Assembly (NCBI GenBank): GCA_002327525.1
Contig: DCWG01000156.1
Location: forward strand, 1,245 to 39,632
Direction of reading: 5' to 3'
Length of the DNA: 38,388 bases
DNA from: Gammaproteobacteria bacterium UBA2168
GTDB taxonomy: Bacteria; Pseudomonadota; Gammaproteobacteria; Pseudomonadales; Azotimanducaceae
The translations under genes were made by a program, and so were the position numbers. Below the pieces are notes generated by a model. It was not told the DNA's origin and ran no database searches. It was given only the letters and a program-made list of their open reading frames with translations. How positions within the stretch are numbered: the first letter of the stretch is position 1; each line of letters starts with the position of its first letter. Of this stretch, positions 16,140 through 25,416 are shown piece after piece.

Positions 16140-18620
16140 ATGCTCGAGGCCAAAACCCAGCAGGTGCTAGACAAGGCCCGGGCCGGGGAGCTGATATCGG
16201 ACTCCGATGCACTATGCCTTGCAACGTGCGAGGACACCGCCGGCCTCGCCACAGTCGCCGCACACTTGCGCGATACCTGTTTTCACAACATCGTCACCTA
16301 TTCACGCAAGGTGTTCATACCACTGACACACCTGTGTCGGGATGTCTGCCACTACTGCACATTCGCCCAGGTACCACGAAAACTGAAAGCACCCTACCTC
16401 ACCCTGGAGGAGGTTCTCGACATCGCCCGCGAGGGCGCCGCGATGGGCTGCAAGGAAGCCCTTTTCACACTCGGCGAAAAGCCTGAGCAGCGTTACAGGA
16501 CCGCACGCGAGGCGCTCGATGAGATGGGATTCGAAACCACCCTCGACTACCTGCTGCACTGTGCGCAGGCGGTCTACAAAGAAACGGGATTATTGCCCCA
16601 CGCCAACCCCGGCACCATGACACCCGGTGAGATCGAACACATACGCGCCGTCTCACCGTCCATGGGCATCATGCTCGAATCCGTTTCCGAGCGGTTGTGC
16701 GAGAAGGGCATGCCTCACTACGGCTCGCCCGACAAGATTCCTGTGGCGCGCCTGCAAACGCTCGAAGACGCCGGAGCCCTGAAAGTGCCCTTCACCACGG
16801 GCATCCTGATCGGCATCGGTGAGACCCGCCGCGAGCGCATCGAGAGTCTGCTGGCAATCCGGGAGATTCACGAGCGTCACGGCCACGTACAGGAAATCAT
16901 CGTCCAGAATTTTCGTGCCAAGCCGGAAACCAGGATGGCGCAGGCACCCGAACCCGATCTCGATGAGTTGCTGTGGAGCATTGCCGTCACCCGACTGATC
17001 TTCGGTGCCAATATGAGCGTACAGGCTCCGCCCAACTTGAGTCCCGGTGTTTTGCCGCAAATCGTCGATGCCGGGATCAACGACTGGGGGGGCGTTTCAC
17101 CGCTTACTCCTGATTTCGTGAATCCTGAAGCACCCTGGCCGCACGTCGAGGAACTGGCACGAGCCACCCTCGATGCCGGAAAGGACCTCGAAGAACGGTT
17201 GACCATCTATCCCCACTACGTCCGCGAACTGGAAACCTGGGTGGCGAACGATCTGCACGAGTCGATTCTCAATCTGTCTGACGCAGATGGCTTTCCACGC
17301 ACCGATACCTGGGCACCCGGGGAACCGGTGGCCCCCCCGCAGCGCTATCTCGATGCCATCCAGGCTCCGCCCGAGCGCATTTCAGCCGATATCGAGACGA
17401 TTCTCGACAAGGCACGCTCGCCCGAACAGAGCCTCACCGAGGCCGAGATCGTGCGCCTGTTCAAGGCACGCGGGGAAGACTTCGGTGCCGTGGTGCACGC
17501 CGCCAACTCCATCCGCAAACAGGTCAATGGCGACACGGTCACCTATGTGGTCAACCGCAATATCAACTACACCAACATCTGCTATTTCAAATGCCAGTTC
17601 TGCGCCTTTTCCAAGGGCAAGCTGTCAGAAAATCTGCGTGGACACCCATACGATCTCAGTCACGAAGAGATTCAACGGCGCACCCGCGAGGCCTGGGACC
17701 GGGGCGCCACCGAAGTGTGTATGCAAGGTGGTATTCATCCTGAGTACACCGGCCAGACCTACATCGAGATACTGCAGGCGGTGAAGGAAGCGGTGCCGGA
17801 CATGCACGTGCACTCCTTCTCGCCGCTGGAAGTGTGGCAGGGCGCCGCCACCTCCAATCTCGGTCTCGAGGGCTATCTGGTGAAACTCAAGGAAGCCGGA
17901 CTCGATACGCTGCCGGGAACCGCGGCCGAGATTCTCGACGACGAGGTTCGCGAGATCATCTGCGCCGACAAGATCAATACCCAACAGTGGCTCGAGGTGA
18001 TGGAGACCGCTCACGAGGTCGGTTTCAAATCCACCGCCACCATCATGTATGGACACGTAGAGCACGCCATCAACTGGGCTCGCCACCTGATTCGCATTCG
18101 AGACCTGCAGAAAAAGACGGTAGGATTCACCGAGTTCGTACCGCTGCCGTTCGTACACATGGAAGCGCCCATGTATCTCAAGGGCAAGGCACGCAAGGGC
18201 CCGACCTTTCGCGAAGCGGTACTCATGCACGCGGTGGCGCGCCTTGCACTGCACCCCTGGCTCACCAACATCCAGTCGAGCTGGGTGAAGATGGGCCATC
18301 AGGGCGTGGTTGCAACCCTCAACGCGGGCTGCAACGACCTTGGCGGCACGCTGATGAACGAGAGCATCTCGCGCGCAGCCGGCACGCTACACGGACAAGA
18401 GACCAATCCTCAGCAAATGATGGACATGATCCGCTCGGCGGGGCGCATTCCGAAACAACGTAGTACGACGTACGGCGAGGTGAGCGCCGAGCGCGTCGAG
18501 GCGGGGCTGAACGCACCCGAGATTACCGACATTATCAATACGCCCGCAAGGCGATACGAGCGCGGCGACAAGCAAGAGCTGGTTCGCCCGGGCCTGATCG
18601 ACGCGACCAACGCCGGCTAG
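16140..18620 (+). CDS. fbiC: Bifunctional FO synthase (CofG-CofH fusion)
   Basis: 826 aa, similar to the actinobacterial two-domain FbiC. The CofG half has the radical-SAM motif C66-R-D-V-C70-H-Y-C73 with a typical V-F-I-P-L-T-H-L lead. The CofH half has C481-Y-F-K-C485-Q-F-C488-A-F-S-K-G-K, followed by M-Q-G-G-I-H-P-E. Together they make 7,8-didemethyl-8-hydroxy-5-deazariboflavin (FO), the F420 chromophore, from tyrosine and the riboflavin precursor 5-amino-6-ribitylaminouracil. ATG 16140 has AGGAG 8 nt upstream; the open frame further upstream is leader. With cofC, cofD and cofE it gives a complete core pathway in one window. As a fused form in an apparent proteobacterium it is consistent with horizontal spread of F420 genes. 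Confidence 0.96.
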   Translation: MLEAKTQQVLDKARAGELISDSDALCLATCEDTAGLATVAAHLRDTCFHNIVTYSRKVFIPLTHLCRDVCHYCTFAQVPRKLKAPYLTLEEVLDIAREGAAMGCKEALFTLGEKPEQRYRTAREALDEMGFETTLDYLLHCAQAVYKETGLLPHANPGTMTPGEIEHIRAVSPSMGIMLESVSERLCEKGMPHYGSPDKIPVARLQTLEDAGALKVPFTTGILIGIGETRRERIESLLAIREIHERHGHVQEIIVQNFRAKPETRMAQAPEPDLDELLWSIAVTRLIFGANMSVQAPPNLSPGVLPQIVDAGINDWGGVSPLTPDFVNPEAPWPHVEELARATLDAGKDLEERLTIYPHYVRELETWVANDLHESILNLSDADGFPRTDTWAPGEPVAPPQRYLDAIQAPPERISADIETILDKARSPEQSLTEAEIVRLFKARGEDFGAVVHAANSIRKQVNGDTVTYVVNRNINYTNICYFKCQFCAFSKGKLSENLRGHPYDLSHEEIQRRTREAWDRGATEVCMQGGIHPEYTGQTYIEILQAVKEAVPDMHVHSFSPLEVWQGAATSNLGLEGYLVKLKEAGLDTLPGTAAEILDDEVREIICADKINTQQWLEVMETAHEVGFKSTATIMYGHVEHAINWARHLIRIRDLQKKTVGFTEFVPLPFVHMEAPMYLKGKARKGPTFREAVLMHAVARLALHPWLTNIQSSWVKMGHQGVVATLNAGCNDLGGTLMNESISRAAGTLHGQETNPQQMMDMIRSAGRIPKQRSTTYGEVSAERVEAGLNAPEITDIINTPARRYERGDKQELVRPGLIDATNAG

Positions 18621-18624
18621 GAGC

Positions 18625-18785
18625 TCTTTCATCCGTAACTTCGGCCGTCTGCACCTCGGCGAGATCAGCGGACTGAACACTTCTCTCACCGTGTTCGCGA
18701 GTGCCGTGGGCCCGATGGTGTTCAGTCTCGGCAACGACTGCTTCGATACCTATTAGGCTGCAGCATACGCCTGTATGGCCGGCTG
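18625..18785 (+). pseudogene. MFS transporter C-terminal fragment
   Basis: The frame from 18637 reads N-F-G-R-L-H-L-G-E-I-S-G-L-N-T-S-L, V-F-A-S-A-V-G-P-M-V-F-S-L, a stretch typical of the eleventh helix region of MFS carriers (FGRRHLGAISG-like). It meets an in-frame TAG at 18754-18756 and continues a few residues (A-A-A-Y-A-C). No start and no other part of the gene is present. The remainder of 18621-18919 shows nothing except the ribosome binding site for the next gene. Confidence 0.7.
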
Positions 18786-18919
18786 ACGGCTCTGTTGGTA
18801 GCGGCCGTTCTGATACCCAGCGCTAGAGAGGGGACATCCCGTACACCGAAGGGCTGGCCTTCCGGTCCCAGTTACGCTCTCATTGGGTTGTTGAAACAAA
18901 AGAAACAAGGGAGACACCA

Positions 18920-19753
18920 ATGTACCGTGAAATTCTCTACGACGTGCAGAATCCGGTGGCCGTCATCACCATGAATCGTCCCGAAGCACTCAATGCCCTC
19001 ACTGGCCGCATGATGGCAGAGATGCGACACGCGCTCGCCGCCGCCGAAGCCGATCCGGCCGTCGTGGGTATCGTCCTGACGGGCGCGGGCCGCGGCTTCT
19101 GCGCAGGCGCCGACATGGCCGGACTCAACGCCACGGCTTCGGGCGAAGACGGGGCCAGGGAAGACATGTCCGATCTGAAGGCGAACCCGGGCAATCCTGA
19201 CATGGGACCCAACTTCGAGGTTACCTATTCTTACCTGTTGTCCATTTCCAAACCCCTGATCGCGGCAGTCAACGGACCCTGTGCCGGTCTCGGCTTCGTT
19301 TATGCCAGTTTGGCCGACATGCGCTTCGTCGAGCGGCAGGCAAAACTCACCACTGCCTTTTCACAACGCGGTCTCATCGCGGAACACGGCTCCAGCTGGA
19401 TTCTGCCGCGCGTGCTGGGACCCGGACGGGCATTGGATCTTCTCTGGAGCGCCCGCAAGTTTCTGGGCGAAGAGGCAATGGAGATCGGTTGGGCGGACCG
19501 CCTGGTCGATGAAGGAGAAGCCCTGCAGGCGGCCACAAACTACATCAAACTACTGGCTGAGACGGCTTCGCCGATATCTCTGAAGGTGATCAAGGCACAG
19601 GTCTACCGTCATCTCAACATGGAGCTTGGTGACGCCATGCGAGAGACCAACGAGTGGATGGCAGAGTCGCTCGTGCGTGATGACTTCAAGGAAGGCGTGC
19701 GCTCCTTCATGGAAAAACGACCGCCAGAGTTCAAACGCGTGGGATCCGAGTAA
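18920..19753 (+). CDS. Enoyl-CoA hydratase/isomerase family protein
   Basis: 277 aa crotonase-fold protein. N-R-P-E-A-L-N-A-L and L-T-G-A-G-R-G-F-C-A-G-A-D-M (residues about 53-66) give the CoA-binding and first oxyanion-hole segments. G-P-C-A-G-L-G-F gives the second. T-A-F-S-Q-R-G-L-I-A-E-H-G-S-S-W-I-L-P-R contains the acidic catalytic candidate (Glu of A-E-H). Crotonases hydrate enoyl-CoA or catalyse related isomerisations, and this one most likely serves beta-oxidation-type catabolism. AAGGGAG sits 8 nt upstream of the ATG. It stands alone, flanked by an MFS remnant and a convergent gene. Confidence 0.92.
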   Translation: MYREILYDVQNPVAVITMNRPEALNALTGRMMAEMRHALAAAEADPAVVGIVLTGAGRGFCAGADMAGLNATASGEDGAREDMSDLKANPGNPDMGPNFEVTYSYLLSISKPLIAAVNGPCAGLGFVYASLADMRFVERQAKLTTAFSQRGLIAEHGSSWILPRVLGPGRALDLLWSARKFLGEEAMEIGWADRLVDEGEALQAATNYIKLLAETASPISLKVIKAQVYRHLNMELGDAMRETNEWMAESLVRDDFKEGVRSFMEKRPPEFKRVGSE

Positions 19754-19770
19754 CCGCTCTCCAGGCAACG

Positions 19771-21079
19771 TCAGCCCGGCAGTGTCCAGGGCCGTCGGTA
19801 GTCAGGACGCAACAACGCGTTGGCGTCGCGGTTTCCGCGCAAACGTGACGCTTGAGCGTCCCACTCAAGCGTCTCTCCCGTGCGCAGTGCGATGTTACCG
19901 AGGTGGGCACACCGCCGCGAGGCTGGCCGTTTGCAGATCACAACGCGGAGTCGCGCGCGTGCGCATGCACTCGATGAAATTCTCCGTGTGCTGATCGAGC
20001 CCGCGGGCCTCCGGACGTGCCGTACGGCGCGGCACGGCCTGCAGTTTGTAGTGGCGTGCTCCGTCGCGGCCCGGTTCACTTTCCGGGAATAGCTCCCAAC
20101 CGGCACGATCCACCACCAGCGTGCCGTTATTACCGATGAATGCAATGCCGTGGCTGCGCTGGAAAGGACCGAGTCCGATACCCACAGCATGCTCCCAAAT
20201 CATCGAGAAACCATCGAACTCGTAGATCGCCTGCTGCGTGTCTGGAGTTTCCATGGCACTTTCCGGATACGCGAAATTGCCACCGGATGACATCACGCGA
20301 CGCGGAAAGTCCGCCTTCATACCCCACACCACGATGTCGATCAGGTGCACGCCCCAATCCGTCATGAGACCACCCGCGTAATCCCAGAACCAACGAAAGG
20401 TGAAGTGGAAGCGGTTTGGATTGAAGGGCCGCTCCGGCGCCGGTCCCAGCCACATATCGTAGTCCACACCTTCCGGTACCGACGTATCGGGCTTTCGCGG
20501 GATGTTCTTCAACCAGTCCATATACGCCCAGGCGCGTACCGCGCGTATCTCTCCGAGGCTCCCCGAGTGCACGTAGTCCATGGCATCACACCAGTGGGCA
20601 CCGCTGCGCTGCCACTGTCCCACCTGCACCACGGTCGCATACCTTTCTGCTGCAACTATCATGCGCGTGCACTCATCGATGCTGTTGGCGAGTGGTTTCT
20701 CCACGTAGACGTCTTTACCGGCTTCCGCCGCATGCACCATCTGCAGGCAGTGCCAATGGTCCGGGGTGCCGATGATAACCGCGTCGATATCTCTGTCATC
20801 CAGCAGCGCACGATAGTCACCGTACAGGCGCGGGGCATTGCCTCCCGCGCTGACCACATCCGCCGCGCGGCGTTCGAGCACGTTCACATCCACGTCACAA
20901 AGCGCCACTGCGCGCGTACCGGGCACCTTCACCATGGAGGCGAGGTCCGAAAAACCCATGCCATTGCATCCGATCACGCCGATGTTGATGGTGTCGCTGG
21001 GCGCAGCATGTGTGTTTGCAAATGGTGCGAGGACAGCAGCGCCACCCGCTTTCAGTATCGCTCTGCGATTGATGGACAT
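19771..21079 (-). pseudogene. Gfo/Idh/MocA oxidoreductase with Tat signal, C-terminal frameshift
   Basis: The N-terminus N-R-R-A-I-L-K-A-G-G-A-A-V-L-A-P is a twin-arginine signal. The Rossmann motif G-V-I-G-C-N-G-M-G follows, then V-Y-V-E-K-P-L-A-N-S and G-L-M-T-D-W-G-V-H-L-I-D, which are the catalytic blocks of exported Gfo/Idh/MocA proteins. The first frame runs to about 19905 (T-A-S-L-A-A-V) and stops at 19895. The expected ending C-A-H-L-G-N-I-A-L-R-T-G-E-T-L-E-W-D continues in another frame to 19771. A single missing base near 19900-19906 explains this. The lesion removes only about 40 residues, so it could be a very recent mutation or an assembly error, and the gene is otherwise intact. 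Family members act on sugars using NAD(P). Confidence 0.8.
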
Positions 21080-21127
21080 ATCCCCTCCTTAGTACTTAGT
21101 CTACCGAAAGCCGGCCAGGGGAGTACG

Positions 21128-21391
21128 ATGGCAATTCTCGAATGCTGGAAGTCGGTCATGGCCACACTCGAAGACGCGATCACCCACCTCACCAATGGCG
21201 ATTGGGAGGCTGCTCATGCGCTCGTACAGTCGGACTCCTCGACGCAGGCTTGCTGGGCACATGCCATCGTGCACCTCATGGAAGGAGACACGGGCAATGC
21301 GGGCTATTGGTACCGCCGCGCCGGGCGCACGGCGCGCGGTACGAGCGAGATTGCGTCCGAGATCGAAGCACTCACGCGCGCACTCAGTTGA
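21128..21391 (+). CDS. Small conserved protein of unknown function
   Basis: 87 aa. The sequence N-G-D-W-E-A-A-H-A-L-V-Q-S-D, C-W-A-H-A-I-V-H-L-M-E-G-D and N-A-G-Y-W-Y-R-R-A-G-R looks like a tetratricopeptide-like helical pair found in small conserved bacterial proteins, but I know no function. The start could also be the ATG at 21158-21161, nearer the conserved part; ATG 21128 follows AGGGGAG. It overlaps by a few bases the end of a convergent pseudogene. Confidence 0.65.
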   Translation: MAILECWKSVMATLEDAITHLTNGDWEAAHALVQSDSSTQACWAHAIVHLMEGDTGNAGYWYRRAGRTARGTSEIASEIEALTRALS

Positions 21392-21728
21392 AGCGCTCGA
21401 GAAAGGTTTGTAGCGGGACAGGGTCGTCATCCTCCTCACCTTCTCCTAAGCACACTGGTTCTGCGCTTTCGAAAAAGTTCTCGGTAATATCCTGATCCTT
21501 CAGATCATCGAAGGCTTTCTCGTTGAATATGAGGTCACCCGCCGGATCCTTGATAATCGCCCTGTGTCAGGCTTTCGCGTCGAACAACACGTGAAATCCT
21601 GCATCCCCGCCGGTGGCGTTGATCTCGACCTTGACATCCGTTTCGTCGAATTCCTCTACCGCAATGGCCGAACCAGCCACCATTCACCCGCCGGCCAGAG
21701 CTGCGGGCGCAACCGTCGTCTTATTCAT
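21384..21728 (-). pseudogene. Small secreted protein, two in-frame TGA codons
   Basis: With GGAGAC upstream, the ATG at 21728 opens a signal-like sequence (NKTTVAPAALAGG), interrupted by TGA. It then reads MVAGSAIAVEEF and V-K-V-E-I-N-A-T-G-G-D-A-G-F-H-V-L-F-D-A-K-A, a second TGA, and H-R-A-I-I-K-D-P-A-G, ending in L-Q-T-F-L-E-R-F-N at 21384. All parts share one frame. From similar sequences I recall a Trp where the second TGA stands (TGG to TGA). No Cys position or redox motif is involved, so selenocysteine is unlikely and I call it a decaying gene. Confidence 0.68.
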
Positions 21729-21808
21729 TACATTGTCTCCTTGTTCCCTGCGCTACGTGAGACGCCCGCTTCTGGCAAAATCAATCGCAAGACATGGGGG
21801 AAAATCTA

Positions 21809-22963
21809 ATGGCAGCACAACCGGTACCCAGTAACAGCCCACAACCGCAGGTAGAGCCCGTCAAAGCCCTGTCGGATCAGTTGCACGCGATGACCGAAAA
21901 TCTGCCAGACTGGCTACAACCATCTGCCCAGTTCGTTTCAGAAAATCCGCTCTCCGGGGCGGTCGCGATCGCACTGCTGTTCTGGCTGTTCGCCTTCCTG
22001 TTCCGCTGGGTGATTCTCGCCAATCTGGAACACTTCGCGTCCCGCACCAACAACCTCCTGGACAACGTGTTCTTCACCCATCTGCGACGCCCGGTGTTCA
22101 CGACTATTCTGTTTTTCGGTCTGATGCTGGCGGTGAACGTCGCCCGCCTGCCCTTCGGTACGGACCTCTTCCTGAGTGCGCTTGCGTCCGTCATCGTGGT
22201 GAGTTGGATGCTAGGCGGTATGAAGCTCTCAGGTGACGTGCTCAGCTACTTCAACAACCGCCGTGACATCGAATGGGTGGAGCCGCGCACCATCCCCGCC
22301 ATCGATCTGGTCATCAAACTGACCTGCATTCTCATCGGCAGCTACGCACTGCTGCTGATCTGGGGGATCAATCCCCTCGGCTGGCTGGCTTCGGCCGGCA
22401 TCGTCGGCATCGCCGTCGGTTTCGCGGCCAAGGACACGCTGGCCAATCTGTTTGCCGGCTTTTTCATCGTGGCCGATGCGCCTTATAAAATCGGTGACTA
22501 CATCAATCTGGATAGCGGTGAGCGTGGACAGGTGACACACATCGGCATGCGCAGCACGCGTCTGCTGACTCGCGACGATGTGGAGATAACCGTACCCAAT
22601 GGCGTGATGGGAAATGCCAAGATCACCAACGAAAGTGGCGGTCGGCACCAGAAGGTCCGCATCCGCACTCGCGTGGGCGTGGCATACGGCTCAGACCTCG
22701 ATCGGGTTGTCGAGGTACTCAAATCCGTTGGAGAAAGTCACGACCAGGTCTGCGCCGAACCCGAACCGCGCGTGCGTATGCGTGAATTCGCGCCATCGAG
22801 CCAGGTGTTCGAGTTACTTTGCTGGATAGAACACCCGGAACAGCGGGGCCGGGTGCGGCACGATCTGTACCTCGCCATCGACCGGGCCTTCAGGGAGAGC
22901 GGTGTCACCATCCCGTTCCCACAGACCGACCTCCATATCCGGCAGATGCCCAGCAACGATTGA
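21809..22963 (+). CDS. MscS-family mechanosensitive channel
   Basis: 384 aa from the ATG at 21809, which has GGGGGA 6 nt upstream; an in-frame ATG at 21794 would add five residues. Several membrane segments (for example V-A-I-A-L-L-F-W-L-F-A-F-L-F and T-I-L-F-F-G-L-M-L-A-V) precede the pore helix G-W-L-A-S-A-G-I-V-G-I-A-V-G-F-A-A-K-D, rich in small residues as in MscS. F-F-I-V-A-D-A-P-Y-K-I-G-D-Y-I and T-V-P-N-G-V-M-G-N-A start the cytoplasmic beta domain. It releases solutes on hypo-osmotic shock or may serve as a small-conductance channel variant. The MHS transporter follows after 17 nt. Confidence 0.92.
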   Translation: MAAQPVPSNSPQPQVEPVKALSDQLHAMTENLPDWLQPSAQFVSENPLSGAVAIALLFWLFAFLFRWVILANLEHFASRTNNLLDNVFFTHLRRPVFTTILFFGLMLAVNVARLPFGTDLFLSALASVIVVSWMLGGMKLSGDVLSYFNNRRDIEWVEPRTIPAIDLVIKLTCILIGSYALLLIWGINPLGWLASAGIVGIAVGFAAKDTLANLFAGFFIVADAPYKIGDYINLDSGERGQVTHIGMRSTRLLTRDDVEITVPNGVMGNAKITNESGGRHQKVRIRTRVGVAYGSDLDRVVEVLKSVGESHDQVCAEPEPRVRMREFAPSSQVFELLCWIEHPEQRGRVRHDLYLAIDRAFRESGVTIPFPQTDLHIRQMPSND

Positions 22964-22980
22964 CGAGGAAGCCCGAATAC

Positions 22981-24330
22981 ATGACCTCTACAACGGACAC
23001 CTCCTCCGCCGCCGCATCGGCGCGATCCATGCGCCGTGTTGCACTCACCGCTCTGGCTGGCACCAGTATCGAGTGGTTCGATTTCTTTCTGTACGGCACG
23101 GCAGCGGCGCTCGTCTTCCCGGCGGTGTTCTTCTCCGAGGACATGCCGCCATACGTCAGCCTGATCGCCTCGTTCAGTACGTTTGCGGTGGGTTTTCTGG
23201 CACGCCCCGTGGGCGGTGTGCTGTTCGGTCACTTCGGCGACCGAGTTGGACGCAAATCGGCCCTCGTGACGGCGTTGCTCATGATGGGGATCGCCACCAC
23301 CCTCATCGGCGCGTTACCGGACTACTCCACCATCGGCGCCGTGGCTCCGCTGCTACTGATTCTGCTGCGTTTCACTCAAGGGCTGGCGGTCGGCGGTCAG
23401 TGGGGTGGGGCGATGCTGCTGGTGACGGAGAATGCACCACCCGAACAACGCGGTTATTACGGAGCGTTTGCCCAGGCCGGCGCACCCGTGGGGCTGATTC
23501 TGGCGAACCTCGCGTTTCTCGCCACGACCACGACCCTGTCCGACGACGCCTTCATGAACTGGGGCTGGCGCATCCCCTTTCTCGCGAGCGTGGTGCTGAT
23601 CGGTCTCAGCCTCTATGTGCAGCTAAAGCTGGAGGACACTCCCGCCTTCCGGGAACTGCAGGCGCGCCGCGACAACCTGCCGCCCACCGGTGAAGTAGCG
23701 CCCAGCCGACCCTCACCGGTTCTGACGGTCCTGCGCGAATACCCGAGGGAAATCACGCTCGGCGCCGGAGCTTTTCTCGCAGTGCAGGTGACTTTCTACA
23801 TCCTGATCACGTTTGTCATCGCCTATGGCAGCAATCCGGTGGGGCTGGGACTGTCACGTGAGACCATGCTCACCGCCGTCCTCATCTCATCCGCGGTGCA
23901 GATTCCGGTGCTGTTCATCTGCGCGAGATTCTCGGACCGGCACGGCCGTCGCGGCATCTACATGCTGGGTGCCACTTTGCTCGGCGTGTGGGCATTCTTC
24001 ATCTTTCCGCTCATCGACACGGCCGAGTTCCTGTTCATCACACTGTCGGTGTCGGTGGGCCAGATATTCATCGGTATGATGTACGGGCCCCAAGCAGCGC
24101 TGCTGGCAGAACTCTTCACGACGGAAGTCCGCTATTCAGGTGCATCTCTCGGCTATCAACTCGGGGCTATTCTCGGCGGGGCCATGGCGCCCATTGTCGC
24201 CACTGCCTTACTCGCCACGTTCGACAGCACGCTCGGCATTGCCATCTATGTAGCCTTTGCCTGCGCCCTGACGCTGGCGTCAGTCTATAGCCTGAATGAG
24301 ACCTACCAGGCGAACCTCGAAGCCGATTAG
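22981..24330 (+). CDS. MFS transporter, metabolite:H+ symporter (MHS/ShiA-like) family
   Basis: 449 aa with 12 predicted membrane helices. The MHS signature is visible: T-S-I-E-W-F-D-F-F-L-Y-G-T at the first helix and F-L-A-R-P-V-G-G-V-L-F-G-H-F-G-D-R-V-G-R-K in the helix 2-3 loop, and R-F-T-Q-G-L-A-V-G-G-Q-W-G-G-A. MHS carriers import small organic acids or betaines (shikimate, proline, alpha-ketoglutarate). The specific substrate is not evident. It probably forms a two-gene unit with mscS. Unlike the two other MFS traces in the window it is intact. Confidence 0.93.
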   Translation: MTSTTDTSSAAASARSMRRVALTALAGTSIEWFDFFLYGTAAALVFPAVFFSEDMPPYVSLIASFSTFAVGFLARPVGGVLFGHFGDRVGRKSALVTALLMMGIATTLIGALPDYSTIGAVAPLLLILLRFTQGLAVGGQWGGAMLLVTENAPPEQRGYYGAFAQAGAPVGLILANLAFLATTTTLSDDAFMNWGWRIPFLASVVLIGLSLYVQLKLEDTPAFRELQARRDNLPPTGEVAPSRPSPVLTVLREYPREITLGAGAFLAVQVTFYILITFVIAYGSNPVGLGLSRETMLTAVLISSAVQIPVLFICARFSDRHGRRGIYMLGATLLGVWAFFIFPLIDTAEFLFITLSVSVGQIFIGMMYGPQAALLAELFTTEVRYSGASLGYQLGAILGGAMAPIVATALLATFDSTLGIAIYVAFACALTLASVYSLNETYQANLEAD

Positions 24331-24378
24331 ACTGGCACCGTTGCGGACTCCGGATCGTGCCTCCAGCCGGGCAGCCGC

Positions 24379-25266
24379 TCAGGTATTGGATGCCTCGAAA
24401 ATGCTCTGAATGGAGGCATCGAGTGCGGCATCGAACTCATCGTCAGACTGCTGGCTGCTCAAGCCCTCCGTCAGCGCGCGCGAGAAGCTCGCGACCATGC
24501 CATTTTGTCGTGCCAGACGTTGATTGGCCTCTTCGCGCGAGTATCCGCCAGAGAGCGCCGCCACCCGCAGCACATTGGGATGCGCAATGCAGTCGCCGTA
24601 GAGGTTGTCTTCTTCCGGCAGCGTGAGTTTCAGCATCACGTTCCGGCCTTCCGCCAGGGTATTCAGTCTGTCCAGCAACTCTGCGTGAAGCAGCGCTTCG
24701 GCCTGCGCCTTGTCCGGACAGTTGATGTCCACCTCCGGCTCGATGATGGGTACTAATCCGTGCGTCAGTATCTGCCCGCCGACCTCAAACTGCTGGGCGA
24801 CTACGGCTTCGATGCCGGCGGCGTTCGCCTGCTTGATTACGGAGCGCATCTTGGTGCCGAATACACCCTTCTCGACGGCCCGGGTCAGCAGGGCATCGAG
24901 GTTGGGCATCGGTTTCATCAGCTGTACGCCGTCGGCTTCATCAGCGAGGCCCTTGTCCACTTTGAGGAATGGCACCACGTTCTTTTCGTTCCACAGATAC
25001 TCGGCACTCGGGCTACCGCCGATGTCCCGGTCCATGGTCATCTCGAACAAAATGGCACCGAGAATGCGAGCACCGTCGAAGCTGGGACTGGTGACGATGC
25101 GCCTTCGCATCTCATGCACGGCATCGAACATCTCGGCATCGTTCGACCAGGAGTCTTCATCCACACCGTATAGCCTAAGCGCCTTCGGGGTGCTGCCACC
25201 GCTTTGATCCAGAGCCGCGATGAAGCCCTGGGCGGTTCGGATTTTCTGTAGCTGTTCTTGGCTCAC
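24379..25266 (-). CDS. Fructose-bisphosphate aldolase class I
   Basis: 295 aa. The sequence begins S-Q-E-Q-L-Q-K-I-R-T-A-Q-G-F-I-A-A-L-D-Q-S-G-G-S-T, the typical short bacterial class I form. V-P-F-L-K-V-D-K-G-L and the Schiff-base region V-M-L-K-L-T-L-P (Lys probable) are present, as are V-P-I-I-E-P-E-V and A-L-S-G-G-Y-S-R-E-E-A. It cleaves fructose-1,6-bisphosphate to triose phosphates without a metal. The start is GTG at 25266 with GAGGGAG 6 nt upstream. It is a single gene, with no glycolytic neighbours. Confidence 0.93.
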   Translation of the reverse strand: MSQEQLQKIRTAQGFIAALDQSGGSTPKALRLYGVDEDSWSNDAEMFDAVHEMRRRIVTSPSFDGARILGAILFEMTMDRDIGGSPSAEYLWNEKNVVPFLKVDKGLADEADGVQLMKPMPNLDALLTRAVEKGVFGTKMRSVIKQANAAGIEAVVAQQFEVGGQILTHGLVPIIEPEVDINCPDKAQAEALLHAELLDRLNTLAEGRNVMLKLTLPEEDNLYGDCIAHPNVLRVAALSGGYSREEANQRLARQNGMVASFSRALTEGLSSQQSDDEFDAALDASIQSIFEASNT

Positions 25267-25416
25267 GTTCGCTCCCTCTTACGTGGTCTGCTTTCATCCA
25301 TGCCGTACGCGACGCGATTCACGGCTGTGGAACCCTCAATTCAGGGGCCTATTATGATGGACTCGAACGCGTGTGTGGAGCGGAACAGGTCACATCACAG
25401 CCGATCAATATGTCGA

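Noticed and set aside
18826..18845. GGGGACATCCCGTACAC as a third palindrome copy
   Set aside because: Only the first part of the core matches and no inverted arm is present.
21384..21728. Selenocysteine in the small secreted protein
   Set aside because: No Cys-type motif at either TGA, one TGA lies in the signal peptide, and the second is apparently at a Trp position.
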